Under the pieces are notes generated by a model, which had not been told where the DNA came from, searched no databases, and saw only the letters and a program-made list of their open reading frames with translations. A program made the translations under genes and the position numbers. Below are positions 11,040 through 23,050 of a stretch of DNA of 64,000 nt, piece after piece; within the stretch, counting starts at the first letter, position 1, and every line of letters begins with the position of its first letter. Source of the DNA: Plantago elongata. Taxonomy: Eukaryota; Streptophyta; Magnoliopsida; Lamiales; Plantaginaceae. Location of the stretch: positions 1 to 64,000 of the forward strand of contig JAYMSP010000241.1 in NCBI GenBank assembly GCA_036897095.1. Reading direction: 5' to 3'.

Positions 11040-12564
11040 GAGTAATTAGTATCTATCTATGAAATGCTCCCTAGCTAAGCAAGCAAGCTACTTGTGCAGT
11101 ATGTATGTATGTAGGCTTGTATACCGAATTTTTGTTGTAAAACTGGAGAGCAACCGAAGACAAGTAGATGATATGGTTGTAACGATAAAAAAACTACTAA
11201 TGGGATAACCAATCCGCACAACTATCCCAGATATACAAAATCGGGGCTGTCTTACCTATACTAGTGTATGTCGAGTCACTATTACTACTAACATCAGAAC
11301 TAGAACATAAATGAGGAGAACACCATGCTTAGCTAAGATGCCAGCCAAGTCATTGGCCTCCATGCAAACAAACAAGTCTCGACTCTCGAACATCTTGAAA
11401 ACTACGAATTGAAGCTAGAGACGGAGCTCACTAATCTTGAACATCCTCAAAACTACGAAGTTGAAGACAAAGCTAACTAATGTTCTAACAGTGAATACGT
11501 GTTGGATCTTGAATCCTGCACAAAGAAAAAAGAAAATAAGTAGTGAGCATGCGTTTGTATAAATAGTCTACAAATGGATTATCTATTGTTGGGGGATTTC
11601 TTTGTCACGTTAGTACATCACATTTACTTTGACTATGTATAATAAAACTAGCTGAAAGATTAACTGTTAATTAATTCAAGGGTGAAACGTTTTGGTAATT
11701 AATTTAAGGGTGAAACGTTTCATGGGATTTGATAGCCTCAAACCCACCCAGAAAAATTAAGAAGAGATCCTATGCTTCATGATGAATTGTTGATGTATAG
11801 CATGGTCAAGTGGTTAAAGTTAGGTTGGTCATAATTGAAGGTCATGTGTTTGTGTTCTTTTTTCCCTCTTTCATCATGCATATATTTTTAAGTTTCAACT
11901 TCTATTATGATATTTAGCCTAATATATCTGAAACTTAACTATAGTTTAAAGTTTCAGACACCAAAATAATAAAAACTTTTTACTTTTTAAATGTAATTTA
12001 TTTTAGTTTTAATCATTGTAGTGTTATTCTAAATTTTTATTTTATATTAAAAGAAATTGACTATATTATGTTATCACTTTGAATTAGTCCACCCAAATAT
12101 AAATTTCTGAATCTGTCCTTAAGTTGATTATATGGTTCTTTTTTCAATAAGCTAATTTAATTAATTTCTTAAATAAGCTAAATTTGTTTGAAAAGTTGTG
12201 CGTTCACGTAACGATCTTTTATTAAATTAAATAAATTTCATGAAGCTGAAAAACTAATGAAAAGTTAGTGGTATACAAAGCGGTTGATGACGTAAAATCA
12301 GTATCCAAATATGACATTGGGGGCATTCCTGCAAACCAAAAAAGTTAAAAGGGTTGGACGACAATTTGTCCACATGAGTAACAGCATGATATTTATCTTG
12401 AACATCGTCACCTCAGCGTGTTTTAAGAGTGGTGGATTCGTTGCACCACGTATCAAACAGGAATGGAATGGAATGGGATTCTCTTCTTTCTATTAGCTTC
12501 AGACAGTTATAATCTCTACTAGTAATAATAGCTTACCAGCTTCTAATTAGACAAGACAAATTTG
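11040..12564. other. Intergenic DNA upstream of ferroportin copy 2
   Basis: No supported gene. A 45-codon ATG-initiated minus-strand ORF (11259-11393) has no recognisable motif. The part after 11,620 is AT-rich, and 12150-12285 resembles the dispersed repeat seen near 48.0 and 48.8 kb. The promoter of copy 2 should lie in the last few hundred bases. Confidence 0.5.
12150..12285. repeat. Dispersed repeat, copy A (TAGCTGATA/GTTTGAAAA family)
   Basis: It shares TTTGTTTGAAAAGTTGTGCG and GAAAAGTTAGTGGTATACAAAG with 47915-48110, where the matching phrases are TTGTTTGAAAAACTGTGCG and TTTAGTGATACACAAAG. A weaker relative lies at 48690-48870. It is non-coding, and no clear termini were found, so I leave it unclassified. 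Confidence 0.55.
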
Positions 12565-15478
12565 ATGATGATGATGAATGGTGAGCAAGTGCTTTCTTCT
12601 TCTTCTTCAGAAGAAGAAGAATTGCCAAATTATCTGTTCATCTATCTTTATACCGGCCACTTTTTAGCCAGATGGGGTGCCAGGTCCGTACGGGTTTCCA
12701 TCCTTTTTGGAATAATAATCTAATACTTCTTTCAATCTTAGCACTCAATCAAACAAACAAACGATACCCTCTGTTAAATTGGGAATTCGACTACTGTTAT
12801 CACTTTCCTTGGACTCATTTGCTTCACTTAATTATGAAAATCGTTTCATATTCTTGCACTATTTTTCGATTCTATTAACAACTAGTTAAGTTATTTCTCA
12901 CCAAGATTCAATTTTTCCAAATCTTGTTCTCAAGGAACTTCTTATTTCTCACAAAGATTAGTTTTTTTTCACTCCTGAATTACCAGTGTTAGCCCAACAT
13001 GGAAATTGTGTTACTTCAATTGAATTGACCTTAAAATCTCAGTGTAATTCTAGCTAGTGAATGTCTTGTTTGCTTTTTTCTGTTAAATTGTTTATCACAT
13101 TGTGTATGTTGATTTGTTTATCTGTGGTGATTAATGTCAGGATGTGGGAATTCTCTGTTGCATTATACATGATCAATATCTGGCCAGACTCTTTACTTCT
13201 TGCTGCAGCTTATGGTGTTGTTGAGTCTGCTTCAACTGCCTTGTTTGGTCCTTTTATCGGAGAACTTGTCAATAAGTTGTCCTACATTCAGGTTTTGCTT
13301 CAACACTTATCTACTCCTAATTACTTACCTGCAAATGCAATTACTAGAATAAGAACTCACTCCTGATTGAACGAAACATTGATTATTGCAATCATTCGTG
13401 AAAAATATTTAGTTTGGAACTTTTTATGATGATGAGTGATGAAAGTCCCATCTTTTTATGCATGTACAGGTTCTGAAAATTTGGTTATTAACCCAAAATT
13501 TCTCATTCATGGTTGCTGGAGGTGCAGTGATTGCGATACTAGTCCATCCTGATTTGGCTTCTTCGAATATTGTGGCTTTCATCATTCTTGTCATGCTGAT
13601 TAACATCTCAGCAGCAATTGCTGTGCTATCTACTCTTGCTGGAACCATATTGGTCGAAAGAGAATGGTGATTCCTCTTAGTGCCTTCTCCTGTTATTTCC
13701 TGTATTGTACTGTAAATAATGGCAATTATATTAACTGAATGACAGGATAGTAGTGATATCAGAAGGCCAACCTACAGGAGTACTAACCGCTATGAACTCA
13801 ACGATAAGAAGAATCGATCTAATCTGCAAGTTGTTTGCTCCTGTAGTTGCTGGCTTCGTCGTCAGTTTCGGATCTCTAACCGCATCGGCTGTGACCCTCG
13901 TGCTCTTTAATATATTATCAGTTCGCTTGCAGTATTGGCTTTTGATGTCTGTACACAATGGGATTCCAGCTCTACGAGATAACAATGGGAAGAAGGTATC
14001 GAGATCTTCGGCAAGGGAAGTTGATGAAAGTACATGTACTGAACAAGAAATGAAAGGCCTAATGTCTTCTAATGTGGAAGATATAGAGCAGCTTGAAACC
14101 ACATCAAGGACAAGTGGCAAGAAATTTCTGAATCTTGCATATATTACTGCATGGAAAGTGTACATTCGACAAGATACTGTCCTCCCTGGAATAGCTCTCG
14201 CATTGCTGTATTTTACTGTACTTAGGTAAGCCCTTAGTCTTTGATGGCGTTAGACACTGTGTTAGAAATGAGAAATTTTTACATAATTGTTTATTGTATA
14301 CGTCTCAAAACAATGTTTGTTTACTTAGCCAATGGATCTGTGCAGCTTTGGAACGCTGATGACAGCTACTCTGGAATGGGAAGGCATACCTGCATATGTC
14401 ATAGGAATTGCACGTGGAATAAGCGCCATAGTTGGAATAGCAGCAACCTTTTCGTATCCATTGTTAGAGGCTCGTATTTCAACACTCCGAACTGGTCTTT
14501 GGTCAATATGGTCTCAGGTATAATCGTATTATAGATAAACATTGTTGGTGTATGAATTCTGTTATAGGTTATGTACATGCTAATTTCCATCGGGTTGTTC
14601 ATTACGCAGTGGGCCTGTCTTTTGTTGTGTGTGGCTTCAGTATTAGTGAAGTCCAAACTCGTGTCTGCTTATATGCTAATGAGTGGAGTCGCTGCATCAC
14701 GTCTTGGACTTTGGATGTTTGATTTATCCGTGATTCAACAGATGCAGGTACATGGAACAATATCTACATTAGTCTTAAAGTGAAAGTCATTTATGCCCAT
14801 GCATAGTACTTGAGTGATTGTAAATTTTGGTTGCGGAAACAGGATAATGTTGCTGAAACGGATCGATGCATTGTTGGTGGTGTTCAGAACTCACTTCAGT
14901 CGTTCCTAGAATTGATGACTTACATAATGGGAATTTTAATCTCAAATCCACAGGTTAGCATTCAACTTAGGCATACCTTTTTTCTACTCAATTTGTTTGT
15001 ACAACGTTAACTTCCTGTTTAATTTGCAAATTCTTCTGATAATGAAAACTGAAAAGTGCTACAATTAAGCTAATTCCCGAAAAGTGAAAACATATCTTTT
15101 AGCATCTATCAAACTCACAATAACAAAAGCTGTTCCGCAGATGCTTATTCGTCTGCTTCTACAAATAAGAAACAAATGAGTTCTTGATGATCACAAAGAT
15201 AGACCATAGTCACCATTAGCCTTGTAGAGTAGATAAACAATAACAGTTTATACACCGCAGCTTTGGAGATTGCGATAGCATATAGAATCTCTGTGTAGCT
15301 TGGGATTGATTATCTTGTGTTGGATTCAATGCAGGATTTTTGGAAATTGATAATGATGTCCTTCTTCCTGGTGACTTTGGCGGCTATGTTGTACAGTCTA
15401 CACATTTATCGCATACGGAAGCATCTGATCCATTTGGAGAAGCTACTTGCTTTGATTCAGTGGTCTGTCAATTCATGA
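12565..15478 (+). CDS. Ferroportin / IREG metal exporter (SLC40), tandem copy 2
   Basis: Eight exons (12565-12683, 13141-13291, 13470-13666, 13746-14225, 14346-14517, 14610-14747, 14843-14953, 15335-15478) give 503 residues. Exons 2, 3, 5, 6 and 7 have exactly the same lengths as in copy 1 (151, 197, 172, 138, 111 nt); exons 1, 4 and 8 differ by multiples of three. This shows a tandem duplication. The protein has the same SLC40 blocks, including WGARMWEFSV, NSTIRRIDLICKLFAPVV and VGGVQNSLQSFLELMTYIM. The N-terminus differs: four in-frame ATGs, then a Ser5-Glu4 run before the first membrane segment. I chose the first ATG; any of the four could serve. The last intron (14954-15334) is longer than its counterpart in copy 1. 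Confidence 0.93.
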
Positions 15479-15911
15479 TCTAGACATGTATATATATACG
15501 GTAGGTGACTACAGTTTTTTAAATCCACATTATGCAAAGTTTATCCAGATTCCATGTAAATGTAAGTTTTCTGTTTTAGGCTTTAAGCACACATGTTTTA
15601 CAATGTAGATACTAGGTTAATGGTGTTAGCTTCTTTTTATCTCACTTTCCTTTTGTCTCAAGAAACCGTCTCATCTCATCTATTATGTTTAGTCTTAAAC
15701 ATGTTGTGTTGTATACTTCTGTTAGGTGACCACATTGGTTTATACAAAGCTTTTCCAGATTCATTATGTAGCTCTGTAACTGAAAGTAAAATGACACAAA
15801 CAAGTATATGAAGATTTCGTTTTATGAATGTTGATACAATATTGTTTAGTTCTTCATATAAACACAGTTCTACATTAAAAATTACACAGACAAGTCATCC
15901 TGATCTACTTG

Positions 15912-16791
15912 TCAAATATAAGTTTGATTGGAGAGCTTGTATCCTGAAACAAGAGCTGACAACGCGAGTGCGAAGAAAGCAAAGAACGTCATGCTTATTG
16001 CAGCAGCAGAAGCATCGGTGAATATGTTATCCGCACCTTCTCTCCATCTGTCTGTCATAGGCACCGCTGCTGAAGCTGCTGACATCAACAAGTATGCCAA
16101 TATCTGCAATACCACATATTTGAACCAACATCATCAGAACTCAACATCATTTGTCTACAAAGACCAGAAGAATGTCATTTCATCTAAAACCTAGATCATG
16201 TAAACATCATGAACTCAAACCAACCTGATCGCCAATGAAGTCAATCCTGGAAAAATTAATCTGCAGGGAAAACAATTCCCTACCAGTCGAAAGTTCATGA
16301 AACTGCCTCAAACACTGTATTCCGGTGTACAGGGTTGCAAAGATTGATATTGCCAGCACATACCTACCAAGTAAACAAGACAAAAACATCAACAACATAT
16401 ATCATAACATGTAATTTGGACAATTTCTTCCTTTTAAGGGTATGATGGTCCAATTCTAAGGTGAAAGGGCAAACCTGTATTCTTCGTATTCATCGAAATT
16501 CATCCCATAACCATGCTTATTACTAGCCATAATGATGAAAGCAAGCAGGGAGAAAACGAATCCTAGCGCACGTGCAATCATGGAGCATTTCCTCAAGAAA
16601 TCCTGCCTTCTCCACCTCTCCATAACATTCGACGTCCCACTCACATGTGCCCATGATTCTACACTCCCTGATGGTTGGGATTGTGGTTGACCTGGTGGTG
16701 GTGGTAGTGGTGATTTCTGCGCCTCCAAATCTTCTCCTGCGGGACATTTTTCCGCCTGGCCTGCCTTAGAATCAGCATTGGCATCAGTCAT
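15912..16791 (-). CDS. CASPL4B1: CASP-like membrane protein, 4B type
   Basis: Three exons on the minus strand (16475-16791, 16225-16363, 15912-16103) give 215 residues. The first 55 residues are a polar, Pro-rich cytosolic tail. Four membrane segments follow at about 71-90, 107-122, 153-170 and 185-205, the layout of the CASP/MARVEL-like family. Family hallmarks are FSLLAFIIMASNKHGYG, YEEYRYVLAI, AYLLMSAASAAVPMT, REGADNIFTD and the SGYKLSNQTYI C-terminus, which match my memory of Arabidopsis CASPL4B1. CASP-like proteins sit in the plasma membrane and can form membrane scaffolds; the role of this subgroup is poorly known. The gene is convergent with ferroportin copy 2, with about 430 bp between stops. 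Confidence 0.9.
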
Positions 16792-18514
16792 TCTGTCTTG
16801 TGTTGATATCTAGCTATATGTGTTGTCTTGATTGATATGAAATTATAATACAATAGTGTGGGATTGAGATGGAATATTAATAGATGTTGAATCTGAAAGA
16901 ACAAGAATTGGTTGTCAGGGGAATTAAGCAATGTAGTGAAGGTAGGAGAACAGAAAAGATTAATATTAGTTCTTGACTTTGTCTCAGTCCATCTGTTAAT
17001 GTTGTTAGTTATTAGCATTATAAAATTACACCAAATTGAACAACTTGTATGGACATGTTAAGGACATTTCATTATTACAATTTTACGAGTAATAGAGTAT
17101 TTCAATATTATTTATATTTGAATTTTTTCGATTTCAGTCGTATTTTTATTAGCGATTAAATTTTTTAATGCTAACATTGTAAAACCTTTTGCCATTTTAA
17201 GAGGTAGATGCCCGTGGTTTTAAACGTCGCACTTATTCCTAAGCTGCTATCTTAGTAATGTGCCGACTCCATAAGATGTCATAAATATTTATTTTACATA
17301 CACTTTGCCTTTATTCGTAAGCACACCATAAAACCTTCCAACAAATCTCGTCCAAAACAATTATGTGAACATACACATTTTAATTTTTGTATTGTACCAC
17401 TGTACCAGCATATAAATTTGGTTGACATCGTACATGTTAAAGGGCCAAATTTACATTGATTATTAAATTTGTTACCATCGATCACTAGTTAATGACCCGT
17501 CGATACTTAACGAGATATGAATATAATAGTTAAAACCAAATTAACTTATTGTATAATAAAATGTCAATGATAATGAACGAGTCGTGTCATATATTTTAAC
17601 ATGTCGTCGCATATAACTACATTAAATCTCTTTCTCCTTGCAATGTATAGAGAGACACTCAAATACATCACGTTTGAATACGTGTGACTGAGTGAGGGTG
17701 TAGAAGCCGACTTGTGAGCGAGAGATTTTTCATATAGTAATAGTAAAATAGATTATATCATTGAAAGTCTCTATCAAAATTGATAGGGAGTCGAATGGGT
17801 TCACCATCACAATTGAAGCGAAAACCTTTTCGATTTCATAGATTATTAATATTATATTAGCCTCAATTATATGTTTTCTAATATTAGTACTTATGAGACT
17901 TGTTGCATATTTCAACTCGGTATTTTGATCAATATAAGCATTATCATATACTTAAATATGGAACAATCATATGCTTATTTAATTCATATATGAATTAATT
18001 TTATTGAATGATTCTTATTATGAAAATTAGTATGTATAAGCTTGGAAAAAAATAATCTACAAAAATGAAGATCTAGAGTTCGTGATAATTTATTGTTAAA
18101 GTATGATAAAAAAAACGTTTTGTAACGTGTAAAATCGAAAAATTATTGGTAAGACTTGACTTCACATGATACCATCCATACCTGAAAAAGTATAAGGGTA
18201 TATACTTAGTGAGATAATAAATTGAGAAAAATATTAACCTTAATTAGATACTATATGAAACTCGACGGGACATGGATAAAAAGTTAAGATAAGAAATTGA
18301 TAAATTTCTACAATAATATGTTTAAGCTAAGAAGCATATAAAAAAATAGTGTGACAAAATGCATGATGTAATATGTTCAACATTGCATCGAAAGCCACAC
18401 AACTCTTAGAAAAGGGGGAAAATCCGAAAAAGGTAGTCTAAGTTATGATATTTCCAGAAAAGGTATATTTGGTTGTTGCCGCCCGATTTAAAGTATTCAT
18501 CCCTTATATTCAAA
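16792..18514. other. Gene-free AT-rich DNA upstream of the CASP-like gene
   Basis: The first few hundred bases hold the CASPL promoter and 5' UTR. The rest is AT-rich with no coding frame or element I can name. Confidence 0.5.
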
Positions 18515-19015
18515 CAATTACAGATACACCAAAAAATCTCATTTTTTTAGTTGACCGTAAATAAAATAAGTACAAAATAAAATTAATTAGACTTGGTTGT
18601 GATTTACAATCTTCGATTTACTGCACATTTAACTCTAATGTTTTATAAATTACAACAATGACTCAATATTATTGTATTAAACCTCAATCAAATTTATTTT
18701 AAAGTATACCTAATTAGTTTTTCCCTTTCTCCTTCCTTACCGTCTTCAAAAAACTCCGACCTCCAACAATTACAGATACACACAAAATCTCATTTTTTTA
18801 GTTGATCGTAAATAAAATAAATACAAAATAAAATTAATTGGACTTGGTTGTGATTTACAATCTTCAGTTTACTGCACATTTAACTCTAATATTTTATAAA
18901 TTACAACAATGACTCAATATTATTGTATTAAACCTCAATCAAATTTATTTTAAAGTATACTCAATTAGTTTTTCCATTTCTCCTTCCTTACCGTCTTCAA
19001 AAAACTCTTAACTCA
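18515..19015. repeat. 252-bp tandem duplication
   Basis: Two head-to-tail units (about 18515-18766 and 18767-19015) begin ACAATTACAGATACAC and run through CTTGGTTGTGATTTACAATC and CCTTACCGTCTTCAAAAAAC. They differ by only scattered substitutions. Both are AT-rich and non-coding, so this looks like a recent local duplication rather than a transposon. Confidence 0.85.
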
Positions 19016-19659
19016 AACAACAAATCCGGGAATATCAATCGAAATTGAAACTCCGACAAATGTCAAACGGCTACTCATGGAACCGAAACGTATACAATTG
19101 AAGTTGTAAACAACTCTATCCGAGAGTTGTAAGTAAACAACTCTTCGGTGGAGCTATTTACATCTCTAATCGTTATATGGCAATTCAATACAAAATTTAA
19201 ATTGGCTGTTATTAAATATGAGAATGGCTATATAGTATGTAAATTTAGTGTACTGGAATTGTTGAGTATCATTTGTTGATCGTATCGAATGTCGTTGGAT
19301 AATAGCTTTCATGTTCTGTTTGACACACCCAGGCCTCGACTTGTTGTGTAAGGAACAACATTTTTATAAGAAGGTGTTGCAAAAAAAATCATAAATAACC
19401 ATGGAATTGCAACTTTAAAACCAGTAATATATATACCCAACATCACTAAATAAGAGGCTCATAACTTCACATGCATCCTTGTGATATTTTGAACAATATA
19501 ATCAACGACATTCAACAGAAAACCTTGTTTGTTTTTTTGTTTTCATACATATAATATTTTATGTTTATTTTTCAACAATGTTATCGGGCAATTTTAGCAT
19601 AAGTCATTTTTCGAAGATTTATTTTATTCAACGCGAACCAATACAAAAACTACACTTGT

Positions 19660-20240
19660 TTTGTAACGACCTGACCACTAATGGTCCGAGACACGAGCCA
19701 TTGAGCTGGAGAGGTTACTCATGATTGTCTCACACACATCTCATTGGTATGATATTGTCCTCTTGATCGGTGCTTGCAAGGATTTGCTTTTGGAATCCCC
19801 AAAAAGGCCTCATACCTTAGGAGAGTGGTGGTCAACATATATACCATTTATCCGTTCCACTCTCAATCGATGTGGAATTTTGTTTATTACAATCATCACC
19901 CTTAAATTCTCGACGTCTCCTTTCTTATGGGTTTATTGTATGTCCCAAGACCTGTCAAAGCGTTTGTAGCCGAGTGGTAAGCTGAGACACCCCGTTACCA
20001 TGAGGTCACGGGTTCGATTCCCCGAAATGGTGACTTGCCTCTAGAATCGATTGATAAATTCGTCTTGTTCAACAATTGTAATTGTAATGTTGTATGTCAT
20101 GTTCAATAATAATTATAAAAAAAATGTCCCAAGACCAACCATCCATGAAGGACTCTAGTGGTGGTTCCTACGGGCTTAAGTGGTGGCTCCCACCACCCAT
20201 ACATTTTAGCACTTTACCCCGCATAGCACTTAGTTCATAC
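19660..20240. repeat. Unclassified repeat interrupted by a SINE
   Basis: The sequence flanking the SINE reads on both sides like one interrupted repeat. It contains an imperfect inverted pair, CATTGGTATGATATTG and AAGGCCTCATACCTTAGG, about 60 bp apart. I recall similar phrases as dispersed repeats in plant genomes but cannot assign a family or true ends. Confidence 0.4.
19940..20136 (+). mobile_element. tRNA-derived SINE with 13-bp target duplication
   Basis: The 13-mer ATGTCCCAAGACC occurs at 19940-19952 and 20124-20136. It flanks a 171-bp insert (19953-20123). The insert has an RNA polymerase III A box (TAGCCGAGTGG, 19967-19977) and a B box (GGTTCGATTCC, 20011-20021), spaced as in tRNA genes. 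A non-tRNA body and an A-rich 3' tail follow. This is the full anatomy of a plant SINE. The tRNA-like part does not fold into a complete acceptor-paired tRNA, so it is not a functional tRNA gene. The perfect duplication suggests a fairly recent insertion. Confidence 0.88.
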
Positions 20241-23050
20241 GGTTATTTGGTCATAAATGTGAGATTAAATATAAATTATATATTGAGTCAACTAACTAAA
20301 AATAATTAATGAGAGTTATTTGGTGCATCGATATTAATAAATTAAGGTGTTCTACTTTCATCATATCAAAATTAAATTTCTAACAAGCAATAGAAAATGC
20401 TCATCAATTTCATATAATCGATGACATGTCACCCTTAAAATTGTTAGAATGATTTTAATTTTAATATGGTATAAATTGTACTTGAATCATCTGACTTGCG
20501 AAAATATGTTGGCATTCGATCGGCACGGACCAATTAGAGAATGAGAATATCTTATTAAAACTTTTACAGAATCAAATATATTTCTAAATAGGCAAAATGT
20601 ATGTAGCTTAAATAATTCATGTTTATACATGCACAATCTTTTCATTACATGCTTTTAGTATATGTTACTTCATCCAATCCGTGCGAAAAAATATCATTTA
20701 ATTTCACGTTTAATATATCTGGGTCGCAATACTTCCAATTCACATCAGAAAATTTTGAAACTATTATATTAGAACAGTATAATAATTCTACGTTTTTATT
20801 AAATCTTCCTATAATGTAATTTGGGAGTAAGATCGAAGGAATGTCAACGAAACTCGAATTTAAACATGAGATGGACGGAAGGAAGTATTATTTAACTCTT
20901 CAATCTCAACCTGAGTTTGTGAACTTTGTGAATTTAATAGCAAACAAACAATAAACACAGTGTATGGATAAGTTGTGGTAATTTAAATATTATATTACGT
21001 TTGTATCATATGTGCATTTTATTTATTACAATATATATACAATCACATTCACATTAAAAAGGTTCTGGTGAAATTGTATATTACATTCATATGACTGATT
21101 AGTTTAGAATTTAAATGGATATTTTGATGGATTTTGGTGAAATTGTGTTTGCAATGAAATTAAAATAAAATATTTAAAATATATTTTAGGCCAAATCACT
21201 GTTCATGGATCGATTACAATTGTACAACAATCAGCCTCCAGGAGCTAAGGGTATAGATGGAGAAACCCTCAGTTTGGTGGAGCTCATGTCAGGTACACTC
21301 CAACAATTGATTTTTCCATAGATTGATCATTAAGCAATAGAATGTGACACCACTTTATTATATTAAATTCTTAATGTTGTTGGTGTATGTAAATATGTAA
21401 TCAAAATTATTATCTGAAATAAACTCTATAAGGTAGTTATTAATTATTAGAATTTACGTTAAAAGAGAGGAAAAAGTAATTATTTTCAACAATTTCTCTT
21501 TAATAAATATCTAAATAAATCCAAGGATGAACTATAATTGTCGGTATAACCATACGATATGAATTCAAGTGAACAAATTCTTTTCCTTGTGAATATTTAA
21601 AACTCAAAATTATAACAAAGAAATCATTCCTGTACATGTATGTCAACAATACCAGTTCCCTATGTAATTGACATATGATTTTGGACGATGTTTTGGTTAT
21701 GTTCTCTTATGTAATTATTCGTTAAGAGGATTATTTGTGCTCTCTGACTCTTATTAATAAAATTCTAGTCGTTCAAAAAAAATCAATATCAGTTCCCAAC
21801 TAAACTAGTTTGAGTGGCGAAATTGATCTTGCGGACTCTTTAGCTAAACTGTATAATTCTAGTACTGAGGAGGACGGGTTCTTGGACTCAATCCCTTCAA
21901 ATTTACGGACCCTTTGAACCTCCGATGTAATTTAACGGTAAATTTTTATCCTTTCTTAACAAAAAATAAATAAAAAAAGGCATGTCACATTTCATGTTAG
22001 GGGTGACTTTGAAGTTATGCTTTGTAGCTTCATATGAGTGATTTGATTTTGACATAAATTTCACGCGAAGTTATTGTGTGAGGTTGGGCCTGATCTGAGT
22101 CTGAACTGACAATGAAATTCAAAAGGAACGTGAATTTTTGGTGCAATTCCCCAAAAATTGAGACAATACAATTTTACTAAATAGTTTCATTAGCTACAGT
22201 ATGAGATTACATGTTGGCTTGTTCAAGCCCATCCATATATCAGATTACATGTTGGCTTGTTGGTCCAGCATTTCTCCAGAAACCCTAATCTTAAACCCTA
22301 TTGAAATGTTAGGTATGACTAATACGTACATGCCAAAGTAATCACATTCTCAAAAAATTATTTAATCGGTTAAATATTATTAATAAAAAATACAAATACA
22401 AGATATGCTCACGCATCAACATTACAAAGAAAAAGGAACCATCCAAATTATAATATCCATACCAAAACTATATCTCTAACCCAAACTCTAAATTATTCAT
22501 CAAATTACAAAAAACCAAAGTTCACCGCAATTCGCTAGATCAAAATAGCTTTAACTTCACCGTCCGGGATAAGTGCACACCACCATGATCATGTAAATGT
22601 ACAAACTCAAAACAACCTCAAAGATTAAATCACATTCTCAAATTAAGATGATGATGGAATTCACAATTGATTAAACTTAAGTTAATTACTATACTACTTT
22701 ATTATTCTTAAATATTTTTTTAATTCGTCAATAATATAAAACGGATGAGTATGCATTTACTTATTTGCCCGTTGTTTATCAATCAGTCAAGTTTTTTACT
22801 ATAACATTCGCTAATTGCTCAAAACTGAGTGGAGTCTGCTCACGATCAACCTCACATTAACCAAACTCGATTTGAACTTGATAAAGTTAAACTTGTGTTT
22901 ATCCAGCCGAGTTAAATCTTAACATAATTTCACGATTTCAAATCGAACTTGTTCACAATTAAACGTGTTTATTAAATGTGATCACCATCAATTTCGAGTT
23001 GACCGGACTCGAACGAGGTTCGACTCGTTAATTAAACATTTAAATTCACT
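20240..23050. other. Gene-free AT-rich DNA
   Basis: No coding gene found. The 21,640-21,980 part holds LINE-like tail sequence, listed separately. The rest is AT-rich DNA with short repeats such as the AGATTACATGTTGGCTTGTT duplicate near 22205 and 22242. Confidence 0.5.
21815..21980 (+). mobile_element. Possible LINE 3' tail
   Basis: A short frame reads GEIDLADSLAKLYNS, then EDGFLDSIPSNLRTL and a stop. This resembles the end of the RNase H region of plant LINEs (R..N..AD.LA...., then ..P..L..). It is followed by TAATTTAACGG and an A-rich tail (AACAAAAAATAAATAAAAAA). Another tail-like sequence, TTATTAATAAAATTC then GTTCAAAAAAAA, lies just before it near 21750-21782. The match is short, so the call is tentative. 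Confidence 0.35.

Noticed and set aside
11259-11393. A 45-codon minus-strand ORF with a hydrophobic C-terminus, upstream of the cystatin-like pseudogene
   Set aside because: No motif, no clear splice link to the pseudogene, and length within chance expectation.
19965-20025. A tRNA gene, because of good A and B boxes
   Set aside because: The sequence lacks a complete acceptor-paired cloverleaf and continues into an A-tailed body between 13-bp duplications, so it is a SINE.
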